A DNA stretch of 64,000 bases, taken from NCBI RefSeq assembly GCF_014205135.1, contig NZ_JACHMY010000001.1:8246001-8310000 (forward strand), read 5' to 3'. This DNA comes from Kribbella italica. Its GTDB lineage: Bacteria > Actinomycetota > Actinomycetes > Propionibacteriales > Kribbellaceae. The translations under genes were made by a program, and so were the position numbers. The notes beneath the pieces were generated by a model that was given only the letters and a program-made list of their open reading frames with translations, was not told where the DNA came from and did no database searches. Of the stretch, positions 7,931-15,622 are shown one piece after another (positions within the stretch are counted from its first letter, which is position 1; each line of letters opens with the position of its first letter).

Positions 7931-9430
7931 TCAGGAAACGGTGGCTTCGTCAGGCGGGTGGGTTCCGGAGTGGTCGACCAGGAGTGTGTATCCGTGGGGG
8001 GTGGTCCATTCGAGTGTGTCGGCATCCAGGCGGCGGACCTTCCAGTTGCCGTGCGTCTTGAGCCTGTGGCTGTATCGCCGCAGCGGTACCAGATTGCTGG
8101 TGGAGGTCTGCCCCGGTGGACCAGTGGGATCGAAGGCCGTGACGTGGTCCAGATCGGTGCTGTTCGTGGTGGTCGCGACGCCGAAAGGGAACTGTTCTAC
8201 TGGGTAGCGCAGTTTGACGTGTTGCCTGATCCGGTCAGGTATTTCGTAGGCGTCGACACTGAGGGTGTCGTTGAGGTCGATCACCGGCCGGACGATGATC
8301 TGGTCGTGTCCGAGAACCTCTGCCAGGCGCGAGGTGAGCACCGGCCCATACCCCTCGACCCGGACCACCCCTTCACCGGTGGCGAGGGTCTGCTCGGCCA
8401 CATGCACGTACAACACCGTCCGAGCACGCGGCAGCCTCGGCGATCTGGGCGGCGTGGACCCGTCGGCCCGGTCCGTGCTATCGGTCCAGTCGGCGCTGCC
8501 GGTGCTGTCGCGAAGGCTGGCCAGGGTCCCGGTCAGCGACGCCAGTGACACCTGGCCGCCACCCTGACCCCGCTCGTCCACCGAACCAGGCTCAGCGGCA
8601 GGCACCGGCGGGGTCACTGCCGCAGCGCCTGTGCTGGTGGAGGTTGTGGTGGTGGCGAGGAGCTGCTGGGACACGGTGAGGAGTTTGCAGGCCAGTTCGG
8701 GGTCGGCCAAAACACCTACGGCCCGGGCCCGGCGCTGGTCCACAGTCCCGGTGTCTCCCTGGGCGGCGAGCGCTTCGGCGATCTGGGTGATGGTCGCGTC
8801 CAGGCGGATCACCTCACCGGTGGCCGCGCGAATGAACAGCGTGGTCGTGCCGTGCTCATCACTGCGCCCGGCCCACACACCACGCTCGCGGGCCTTCGCC
8901 TCGGCTTCGGCACGAGCCTGGTCGGGGTCGGCCTGCCACGACGCCGCCTTGACGATGTTGGCCAGCCGCAGCGGGGTCACGGAGTCCACGATCGAGAAGA
9001 CGCGATGGTCCACGATCGAGGCAGCCTCCAGCGACAGTCCGGCAGAGGCGGTCGCGATCGTGCAGGCCTTCCACGCCGCCGCGTGCCCGGACTGCACCTG
9101 TGCCCAGGTCAGCGGCAGCCGGTGCCGCAACGCCAGCGCCTGCCCCAGGTACCTGGCCGCCGCGCCCGCCGAGCGATCGGTGACTACCCCGAACTCCGCC
9201 GGCGCGAAATCACCGATCCCAGGACATCCCGGCCCGCCGTACACCTTGGACTGCTCGGAGCCGGGAATCGACTCAGCTGCCGGGATCGAGTCAGGACCAG
9301 GACACAGGTCCGCGTAATGAACAGCAAGCCCGAGCAACTCGGCCTCTGCCGCGAGCTTCACGGCGTGCACCCGCGCCACTGCGGCCAGCGTCTCGGCCAC
9401 ATCCAGCTCGGCGACATCAATGGCGAACAT
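7931..9430 (-). CDS. DUF222 / HNH endonuclease-domain protein (13E12-repeat type)
   Basis: This protein has 499 residues from the ATG at 9430. The long N-terminal helical DUF222 domain starts IDVAELDVAETLAAVARVHAVKLAAEAELLGLAVHYADL. The C-terminal HNH nuclease region contains LDHVTAF, GQTSTSNLVPL and SHRLKTHGNW. Such genes are abundant in actinomycetes, related to the mycobacterial 13E12 repeat family, and several are DNA-damage induced. The middle, about residues 280-350, is a low-complexity Ser/Thr/Asp/Gly-rich linker. A TTG at 9472 in frame would add 14 residues, but it lacks a ribosome site and lies upstream of the LexA box. The ATG at 9430 is inside that box. The natural substrate is unknown. 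Confidence 0.85.
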   Translation of the reverse strand: MFAIDVAELDVAETLAAVARVHAVKLAAEAELLGLAVHYADLCPGPDSIPAAESIPGSEQSKVYGGPGCPGIGDFAPAEFGVVTDRSAGAAARYLGQALALRHRLPLTWAQVQSGHAAAWKACTIATASAGLSLEAASIVDHRVFSIVDSVTPLRLANIVKAASWQADPDQARAEAEAKARERGVWAGRSDEHGTTTLFIRAATGEVIRLDATITQIAEALAAQGDTGTVDQRRARAVGVLADPELACKLLTVSQQLLATTTTSTSTGAAAVTPPVPAAEPGSVDERGQGGGQVSLASLTGTLASLRDSTGSADWTDSTDRADGSTPPRSPRLPRARTVLYVHVAEQTLATGEGVVRVEGYGPVLTSRLAEVLGHDQIIVRPVIDLNDTLSVDAYEIPDRIRQHVKLRYPVEQFPFGVATTTNSTDLDHVTAFDPTGPPGQTSTSNLVPLRRYSHRLKTHGNWKVRRLDADTLEWTTPHGYTLLVDHSGTHPPDEATVS

Positions 9431-9437
9431 GTGTTCG
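9424..9437. promoter_or_regulatory. LexA (SOS) box on the start codon of the HNH gene
   Basis: CGAACATGTGTTCG is a perfect 14-bp palindrome fitting the actinobacterial LexA consensus CGAAC-N4-GTTCG in every fixed base. On the minus strand it covers the ATG start of the DUF222/HNH gene, where repressor binding would block the first transcribed bases or a leaderless start. SOS control of 13E12-type genes is known in mycobacteria. Confidence 0.8.
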
Positions 9438-9749
9438 ATAATACGTCGCAGGTGAGGCGCCGGCAACCTCAAGAAACCGGACTTTCACCTTGTCCACAAG
9501 GGGAAACGTCACATCCAGCTGCACCTGAAAAGCTGATAAACCAACCCGGACGGTCGCACCCTCTCGAACCACCGGATCCTGGTCGCCACCAGTCATCCAC
9601 AGACCGCAGCACCTTCACCTCGGACCCCCTCGTCCCCCTCGGCTCCGACGTCCTATGTTGTTCGGTGAAGGTCTGGCTCGGGGCGCCTGTGCTCGGCGTA
9701 CCGGCCACTCCGTCAACCGGCTGTCCCACCGTTGGACAAGGAGAACGCC
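9438..9749. other. Non-coding stretch between the HNH gene and NAD kinase
   Basis: This stretch of about 310 bases has no credible gene. It holds the promoters for the divergent HNH and NAD kinase genes, which I cannot place confidently. A small palindrome, CCTTGTCCACAAGG, lies at 9488-9501 and contains one copy of the actinobacterial DnaA-box sequence TTGTCCACA. I see no cluster of such boxes. Confidence 0.5.
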
Positions 9750-10865
9750 GTGCCCATCAGTCGACTCGGTCTGGTCGTGCACCTGGGCCGTCCGCTGGCT
9801 GTCCAGGCGGCCGACGTGGTCCGCGCCTGGTGCAAGGACAACGACATCGGCTGCACCGACATCGACGTGTGGAAGCAGCACGAGGACCGCCGCGGCGGGA
9901 TGGACGAGCTGCACCACGCGGGCAACCCGGACCTGGTCGTCACGCTCGGTGGTGACGGGACGTTCCTGCGCGGTGCCCGGATCGCGGCGAAGAACGATGC
10001 CGCGGTGCTCGGCGTGGATCTCGGGAAGGTCGGGTTCCTGACCGAGGTGGCGTGCAGCGACGTCGAGGCGGCGCTGGAGGCGGTGCACCGCGACGAGGCC
10101 ACGATCGAGAAGCGGATGACGCTGACCATGCGCGCGTCGCGGGCGCTCGAGATCCCGTCCGGGATCGACGCGTTGCTGCGGTACGGGCACGGCCCGGCGT
10201 TGCCGCCGCCCGCCGTACGGCCTGAGGTGGATGCGAACGGGTGGGGTGTCGCGCTGGATGTCACGGCGCTGAACGACGTCGTACTGGAGAAGCTGGCGCG
10301 GGATCACCAGGTGGCGCTCGGGGTGTACCTGTCCGGGCGGCTGCTGGCGTCGTACTCGGCGGATGCGGTGATCGTCGCGACGCCGACGGGCAGTACGGCG
10401 TACAGCTTCGCCGCTGGTGGACCGATCCTGTCGCCGAACACGGAGGCGATCGTGTTCACGCCGGTCGCGCCGCACATGACCTTCAACCGCAGTGTCATCG
10501 CCGCCCCGGACGAACCGATCGGGCTGCGCGTACTGCCGCACTCCGGCCAGGCCGCGGTCAGCATCGACGGGCAGCTCCGCGGTGTACTCGATCCGGGCGA
10601 CTGGATCGGCGTGTACGGCTCGACCCGTCCGCTGCGGCTGGTGCGCCTGCGGCCCACCGACTTCTACGGCCGGCTGCGCGACCGCTTCCGCCTCACCGAC
10701 GCCCCTGCCACCGGCATCGACGGCGAGTCCGACGCGGTCTGGGTCCCCAGTGGCGCGGAGGTTCCCGCCGACATGGCCCACCTTCGCCTCCCCCCGACCA
10801 CCCCGGAACCCGAACTGCCGCCGGGCGTGGCCTGCGAGGTCCCCGAGGACGACCAGACCAGCTGA
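9750..10865 (+). CDS. nadK: NAD kinase (ATP- or polyphosphate-dependent)
   Basis: This enzyme phosphorylates NAD+ to NADP+. The 371-residue protein carries GGDGTFLRGA at about residues 67-76, the catalytic Asp-bearing motif of the family. The second core motif is ALNDVVLEK, and the glycine/serine-rich NAD site is ATPTGSTAYSFAAGGPILSP. I chose the GTG at 9750 because AAGGAG lies six bases upstream; the TTG 18 bases earlier has no such signal. At 371 residues it is longer than the usual 300. The extra length is an internal insert around LRYGHGPALPPPAVRPEVDANG and a C-terminal tail of about 60 residues rich in Pro and acidic residues. Confidence 0.93.
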   Translation: MPISRLGLVVHLGRPLAVQAADVVRAWCKDNDIGCTDIDVWKQHEDRRGGMDELHHAGNPDLVVTLGGDGTFLRGARIAAKNDAAVLGVDLGKVGFLTEVACSDVEAALEAVHRDEATIEKRMTLTMRASRALEIPSGIDALLRYGHGPALPPPAVRPEVDANGWGVALDVTALNDVVLEKLARDHQVALGVYLSGRLLASYSADAVIVATPTGSTAYSFAAGGPILSPNTEAIVFTPVAPHMTFNRSVIAAPDEPIGLRVLPHSGQAAVSIDGQLRGVLDPGDWIGVYGSTRPLRLVRLRPTDFYGRLRDRFRLTDAPATGIDGESDAVWVPSGAEVPADMAHLRLPPTTPEPELPPGVACEVPEDDQTS

Positions 10866-10905
10866 TGGGGTTGTCTGGTCGGGCGGGCAGGTAGGGTTCT
10901 TCCTC

Positions 10906-12003
10906 ATGCGGAACGTGGTGATTCTGGCCGGTGGGTCGGGGACTCGGTTGTGGCCGTTGTCCCGGGCGGACAAGCCCAAGCAGGTGCTGCCGTTGGCGGC
11001 GGGGAACTCGTTGCTGCGAGTGGCGTACGACCGGCTGACCGGTTTGGTCGACCCGGCGAACATCTACGTCTGCACCGTGGCGGCGCACACCGACCTGGTG
11101 CGGGAAGAGCTTCCCGAGCTGGGCGAGAACAACATCATCGGCGAGCCGGTCGGGCGCGACACCGCGAACGCGGTGGGGCTCGCGTCGGCGGTGGTGGCGC
11201 GCAACGACCCTGACGCCGTACTGGCGATCGTCGGGTCGGACCACCTGATCACGCCCGAGGACGAGTTCCGCACGGCGATCGAGGCCGGGTTCGAGCTGGT
11301 CGAGCAGCGGCCGCGGTCGCTGGTGACGTTCGGCATCGAGCCGACCCACCCGCACACCGGGCTCGGGTACGTCGAACGCGGCGACGCGATCGACGGGACG
11401 GCGGCGTACGTGGTCGACCGGTTCCGCGAGAAGCCGGACCGCGCGACCGCCGAGGAGTACCTGGCCACCGGGCGGTTCTGGTGGAACTCCGGCATGTTCG
11501 TCTGGCGCGCCGAGACCGTGCTCAGCGTGCTCGACGCGCTGCTGCCCGAGTCGGCCGCGCAGCTACGGCAGGTCGCCTCCGTCTGGGACACCCCCGAGCG
11601 GGACGCGACACTGGCGCAGATCTACCCGGAGCTGCGCAAGATCTCGGTCGACTACGCGGTGATGGAGCCGGCCTCGCAGGGCAAGGTCGACGCCGACGTG
11701 GTGGTCGTCCCGATGCCCGTGCACTGGCTCGACGTCGGCTCCTGGGCCGCCCTGGCCGGCACCTACGAGGTCGATGCCAAGGGCAACCGTCACGACGGCT
11801 CGGCGCTCAGCTGCCTGCTCGACTCCAACGACAACGTGATCGTCACCGACGACCCCGGCCACCTGATCGCCGCCGTCGGCCTGCGCGGCCACATCATCGT
11901 CCACACCCACGACGTCACCATGGTCTGCCCCCTGGCCGACGGCGAACGCGTCAAGGACCTGGTAGCCCAGGTCCAGTCCGACCACGCCGAACGCTACGTC
12001 TGA
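10906..12003 (+). CDS. manC: Mannose-1-phosphate guanylyltransferase
   Basis: This enzyme makes GDP-mannose from mannose-1-phosphate and GTP, feeding glycosylation of cell-surface glycans and proteins. It has 365 residues and opens with the nucleotidyltransferase signature ILAGGSGTRLWPLSRADKPKQVLPL. NIIGEPVGRDTANAVGLA, DHLITPEDEF, FREKPDRATAEEYL and FWWNSGMFVW then follow in the order normal for the GMP family. It lacks the C-terminal isomerase domain of bifunctional ManC enzymes. The ATG at 10906 fits the family start. Together with manA and manB in this window it completes the route from fructose-6-phosphate to GDP-mannose. Confidence 0.92.
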   Translation: MRNVVILAGGSGTRLWPLSRADKPKQVLPLAAGNSLLRVAYDRLTGLVDPANIYVCTVAAHTDLVREELPELGENNIIGEPVGRDTANAVGLASAVVARNDPDAVLAIVGSDHLITPEDEFRTAIEAGFELVEQRPRSLVTFGIEPTHPHTGLGYVERGDAIDGTAAYVVDRFREKPDRATAEEYLATGRFWWNSGMFVWRAETVLSVLDALLPESAAQLRQVASVWDTPERDATLAQIYPELRKISVDYAVMEPASQGKVDADVVVVPMPVHWLDVGSWAALAGTYEVDAKGNRHDGSALSCLLDSNDNVIVTDDPGHLIAAVGLRGHIIVHTHDVTMVCPLADGERVKDLVAQVQSDHAERYV

Positions 12004-12075
12004 GCCCGTACGCCGTACAGCAGGAGAATGTCATCGATCCTGTCGGGATCGTGCGCTCCGGCAAGCAGTTCCGAA

Positions 12076-12573
12076 TTAGCAGCCAAACCAACCGGTCCAG
12101 GCGTTGTTCCGCAATTGGTTGCAGAACTGGCCACCGGTGGTAGTCCCGCCCACAAGGTTGACGAAAGACGGATTTGGAGCCCAAGGTATGTGGATGCCTT
12201 GAGTGAGATTGGCGCCGCCGAGGCTTTTCCAACCTGAGGCGGAGATCGTGACGCCGGTCCGCCAGTTCATCGTATGCACCGCGTTCCACGCCGATCCGCC
12301 CGGGGCGATCACGAACGTGTGCTGGCGCTGGACATCACCGTTTCGCCAGTATACGTTCGTGTGGCCTGTACCACATTTGCCGGAGCCTGCGTAAGGGCCC
12401 GAGTAGATGGTGTAGGTTGCCTGGCCACTTGCGCATCTCGGGTAATAAGGCAGTTCGGACCTGTAGTAAACGGTCCAGCCCGCCGTGGTCGCTGAGCTTG
12501 GCGTGACTCCAATCGCAGATATGAGCAGTGCTGCGATGCCTGCCTCGACAAATTTCTTGAGGGCGTATTTCAT
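12076..12573 (-). CDS. Small secreted protein of unknown function
   Basis: The product is 165 residues. It has an N-terminal signal peptide (MKYALKKFVEAGIAALLISAIGVTPSSA) and a mature part of about 135 residues rich in aromatic residues, Gly, Asn and Thr, containing four cysteines. One cysteine is the last residue (TGWFGC). A ribosome site AAGGGAG lies about nine bases before the ATG. I do not recognise the family. Base composition is visibly lower in GC than the flanking genes, with many A/T-ending codons, which suggests recent acquisition. It stands alone between manC and a DUF3105 gene. A secreted inhibitor, bacteriocin-like peptide or binding protein are all possible. Confidence 0.7.
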   Translation of the reverse strand: MKYALKKFVEAGIAALLISAIGVTPSSATTAGWTVYYRSELPYYPRCASGQATYTIYSGPYAGSGKCGTGHTNVYWRNGDVQRQHTFVIAPGGSAWNAVHTMNWRTGVTISASGWKSLGGANLTQGIHIPWAPNPSFVNLVGGTTTGGQFCNQLRNNAWTGWFGC

Positions 12574-12731
12574 CACGTGTGTCTCCCTTGAATCGACGGG
12601 ATTGAGTGTAGACCCGGCCACGCACCCATAGATGGCTCCAGCGCAAAGTTGCACGAATCTGCAAATCATCAAAGGCACCAAAGACAAGACGCCCAGGCGC
12701 AGCGTGAGAGCCCTTCGTAGATCAGTCCAGG

Positions 12732-13451
12732 TCAGCCGCCGTTGGGCTCCTGGGCGTCCAGGGCGGGGTACTTGTCCATGAACTGGGTCAGGGCTTCGCC
12801 GGAGACCGAGGCGCAGAACTGGCGGTGGCCGAGGGCTGTGGTCTGGCCCTGGGCGTTGCCGCTCCAGTGCGAGAAGGCGACCTGCTTGCCTTCCGGCCAG
12901 GCGGCACCGTCGGTCTCCTTGAAGGGAGCCGCGATGAACTTGCCGAGCGAGGAGTCGGGCAGCTTCGCCTTCGAGATCTGCTCGATCTGGTCGATCTGGT
13001 CTTGGGGGAGGGTGTCGCGGTACCACAGGATCGTGTAGCCGTGCTCGAGGTTGTGGACCAGGTTGGGCACCGGCGGGCGGTCGTTGGTGGTGTAGAACTT
13101 CTTGCCGAACGGTGCCCACGTCGCGTAGTGAGGGCCGGACGAGGGCGGCGACACCGGGTACATGATGGGCTTGCCGTCCGGCTCGTGGATCTGCGTACCG
13201 CTCGCCTTGTCGTCGACGACTTTGTCGCACGAGGCGCCGGAGGCGGCGGTGCCGAAGGAGGACAGGGCCTGGTCGCGGGTCCGGGAGTCCTGGATCAGCT
13301 TGATCGCCGGGTAGGCGATGATCGCCAGGCCGACCACGATCGAGGCCGCGACGATGAGCAGGGTGCGGCGCTTGTCGGACCGGGCCTGGTCCCGCTGCAT
13401 CTTCTCTACCATCTCGCGGCGCGACTGCTTCTGCGACGACGCTTTACCCAC
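12732..13451 (-). CDS. DUF3105 membrane-anchored protein
   Basis: This 239-residue protein has a basic, helical cytoplasmic N-terminus (MGKASSQKQSRREMVEKMQRD) and one transmembrane helix (TLLIVAASIVVGLAIIAYPAI). The extracytoplasmic domain is typical of DUF3105: SGPHYATWAPFGKKFYTTNDRPP and VHNLEHGYTILWY with conserved histidines. The initiator is GTG. The domain's function is not known; conserved His and Cys residues hint at metal binding. It is a single-gene unit in divergent context with the secreted protein. Confidence 0.85.
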   Translation of the reverse strand: MGKASSQKQSRREMVEKMQRDQARSDKRRTLLIVAASIVVGLAIIAYPAIKLIQDSRTRDQALSSFGTAASGASCDKVVDDKASGTQIHEPDGKPIMYPVSPPSSGPHYATWAPFGKKFYTTNDRPPVPNLVHNLEHGYTILWYRDTLPQDQIDQIEQISKAKLPDSSLGKFIAAPFKETDGAAWPEGKQVAFSHWSGNAQGQTTALGHRQFCASVSGEALTQFMDKYPALDAQEPNGG

Positions 13452-13535
13452 AGTGATTGGTCTTCCGATCCGGGCGGTCCAGCGCCGCCGTGCGGATGCA
13501 GTGTACGCAGCCAGCCTGAGAGGTTGCCTAGAAAA

Positions 13536-14510
13536 CTAGTCCGACCGTGAGCCGAACGTGACCGTGGCCTCACTACCCGAACCGGTCCGGACGGCGACGC
13601 CGTAGCCCTCGGCGTGCAGGAGAACGGCCAGTCTCTCGGCGATGAGGCCGACCGCGACCTGGTTCTCGCCGAAGACGACGACGGAACTCTCGAGCACCTC
13701 CAGGTGCACGTCCACGTCGTCCGCGAGCAGCCCGTCCCACAGCGCCGGGTCCACCTCGCGCGGCCCGCCAGGAGGCGTCCGCTCCAGTACGGCGGCCCGC
13801 GCGGCCTCCCGCGTCCCGAGGCTGAACATGTCGTTCTCCGCGTCGCGCACCAGCGCCCGCGCCCCCGGCCCGTCCTCGCCGATCGCCAGTACGACGTCCG
13901 ATAGCCCCCGCAGTACGGCGACCGGCACGCCGTCGGCCTTGCCCTTCACCAGCTCACCCGCCGACGCGATCTCGTCGGCCACGGCCGGCTCCGTGACGGC
14001 CAGCACGTTCCCGTGCGAGTCCGTCGAACCGCGCAGATCCTCCACCACCCGTACGCCGGCCGCCCCGATCGCCAGGTCGGTCTGACCGACCCGCCAGGGC
14101 CGCCCGAGCGTGTCCGTGACCACGACGCCCACGTTCACGTCGTACCGGGCCTTCAGCGCGGCGCGCAGCTCACGGGCCGACAGATCGGGGTCGACCGGCA
14201 GCAGCAGCACCGTCCCCGGCGCCGTGTTCGACGTGTCGGTCCCCGCGGCGGCCATCACCAGCCCGTGCCGGGTCTGCACGATCCGGGTCTCTCCACGTTG
14301 CGCGACGACCCGCACCAGCTCGGCGTCCACGGCCTCGGTGCGGGTCGAGTGCGTCAGGCGTCCCTCGGCCTTGCTGACGATCTTCGACGTCACCGCGAGC
14401 ACGTCGCCGTCCCGCAGGTCGGCCGCCTCGCCGATCAGTCCGGCCAGGTCGTCCCCGGCCGCGATCTCCGGCAGTCCGGTGACCGCGAAGATCTCCAGGT
14501 GCTTCCTCAT
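13536..14510 (-). CDS. fbiB: Coenzyme F420-0:L-glutamate ligase (FbiB/CofE), without nitroreductase domain
   Basis: This enzyme adds glutamate residues to F420-0 using GTP. The 324-residue protein has the complete CofE domain (about residues 1-245): GDVLAVTSKIVSKAEGR, VVTDTLGRPWRVGQTDLAIGAAG, and the C-terminal helix ending at ARALVRDAENDMFSLG. Mycobacterial FbiB is about 448 residues because a flavin-binding nitroreductase domain follows. Here only about 75 residues remain after the ligase, beginning at RTPPGG, and they do not resemble that domain. The ATG at 14510 overlaps the fbiA stop by four bases. The reduction normally done by the missing domain must come from elsewhere in the genome or be dispensable. 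Confidence 0.9.
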   Translation of the reverse strand: MRKHLEIFAVTGLPEIAAGDDLAGLIGEAADLRDGDVLAVTSKIVSKAEGRLTHSTRTEAVDAELVRVVAQRGETRIVQTRHGLVMAAAGTDTSNTAPGTVLLLPVDPDLSARELRAALKARYDVNVGVVVTDTLGRPWRVGQTDLAIGAAGVRVVEDLRGSTDSHGNVLAVTEPAVADEIASAGELVKGKADGVPVAVLRGLSDVVLAIGEDGPGARALVRDAENDMFSLGTREAARAAVLERTPPGGPREVDPALWDGLLADDVDVHLEVLESSVVVFGENQVAVGLIAERLAVLLHAEGYGVAVRTGSGSEATVTFGSRSD

Positions 14511-15484
14511 CGCCGTACTGCCTCCGCCAGGCTCAGGGCCGCGTCGGCCATCGCCGCGGTCTTGGTCTCGTCCGTCATCCACAACGGCACCGCCTGGGCG
14601 TGAATTCCGGCCCCGGCGATCGAGTCGAGCTGGGCGGCGTCGGAGGTGTCGATCAGCCAGCCGTCGATCACGCCGTCGCGGGCGCGGGCGCCGTAGTACC
14701 GAGCGACGGCGGACGCGGTCGACTCGACGCCGACGGCCGCCAGCACCTTGTCGGCCATCCCACGGACCGGACCGGTGCCGATGATCGGCGAGAGCCCGAT
14801 CACCGGGGCCGGGGTGTCCCGGACCGCCTCGCGGATCCCGGGGACGCCGAGGATCGTGCCGATCGAGACCACCGGGTTCGACGGCGGCAGGATCAGCACG
14901 TCGCAGCTCGCGATGGCCTCCAGTACGCCGGGCGCGGGCTTGGCCTTCTCCGAGCCGACCGGGACGATCTGGTGCGCGGGCACCTCGGCGTGCAGGCGGA
15001 CCCAGTACTCCTGGAAGTGGATCGCCTTCTTCGCCCCGGGACTGTCCGGGGCGTCGATCACGACGTGGGTCTCGACCCGGTCGTCACTCATCGGCAGCAG
15101 GCGCACGGGCAGCTTCCACCGGGCGCACAGCGCCTCGGTGACCGCGCTCAGCCCGTACCCGGCGTCCAGCATCTGGGTCCGGACCAGGTGGGTCGCCACG
15201 TCCCGGTCGCCCAGGCCGAACCAGGCCGGCTCCACGCCGTACGCCGCGAGCTCCTCCTTGATCACCCAGGTCTCGTCCTCACGTCCCCAGCCGCGCTCCT
15301 TGGAGATCCCGTCGCCGAGGGTGTACATCACCGTGTCCAGGTCCGGGCAGACCCGCAGGCCGAACAGCGTGATGTCGTCCGCGGTGTTCCCGATCACCGT
15401 GATGTCGGCGTCCGGGCGGGCCTTCAGCAGGCCGCGCAGGAAGGTGGATCCGCCGATGCCACCGGCCAGCACTGTCAATCGCAT
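14507..15484 (-). CDS. fbiA: 2-phospho-L-lactate (or phosphoenolpyruvate) transferase, F420 biosynthesis
   Basis: This is the CofD/FbiA enzyme, which transfers the phospholactyl or enolpyruvyl moiety to the deazaflavin Fo, giving (dehydro-)F420-0. It has 325 residues from the ATG at 15484, starting MRLTVLAGGIGGSTFLRGLL. NTADDITLFGLRVCPDLDTVMYTL and the glycine/proline-rich LILPPSNPVVSIGTILGVPGI follow, all CofD signatures. A GTG 15 bases upstream is possible but would only add five residues. It forms an operon with fbiB (four-base overlap) and lies next to whiB, as in mycobacteria. Confidence 0.93.
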   Translation of the reverse strand: MRLTVLAGGIGGSTFLRGLLKARPDADITVIGNTADDITLFGLRVCPDLDTVMYTLGDGISKERGWGREDETWVIKEELAAYGVEPAWFGLGDRDVATHLVRTQMLDAGYGLSAVTEALCARWKLPVRLLPMSDDRVETHVVIDAPDSPGAKKAIHFQEYWVRLHAEVPAHQIVPVGSEKAKPAPGVLEAIASCDVLILPPSNPVVSIGTILGVPGIREAVRDTPAPVIGLSPIIGTGPVRGMADKVLAAVGVESTASAVARYYGARARDGVIDGWLIDTSDAAQLDSIAGAGIHAQAVPLWMTDETKTAAMADAALSLAEAVRR

Positions 15485-15622
15485 GGGAAGAGTCTGCACG
15501 AGTCGTCAATCGGACGAGCCACCGCACGACTATGCTGCCATGCGTCTGAAACTGTTTCCGAAGTGTGTTATCCGTCAGATGCCTTGAATAACGCACGGCC
15601 CCCAACATCCCGAGGAGCCCTC

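Noticed and set aside
9490..9498. TTGTCCACA, a match to the actinobacterial DnaA box
   Set aside because: Only one full copy within a small palindrome and no cluster, no dnaA or dnaN nearby. A chance match in 64 kb is plausible, so no origin is claimed.
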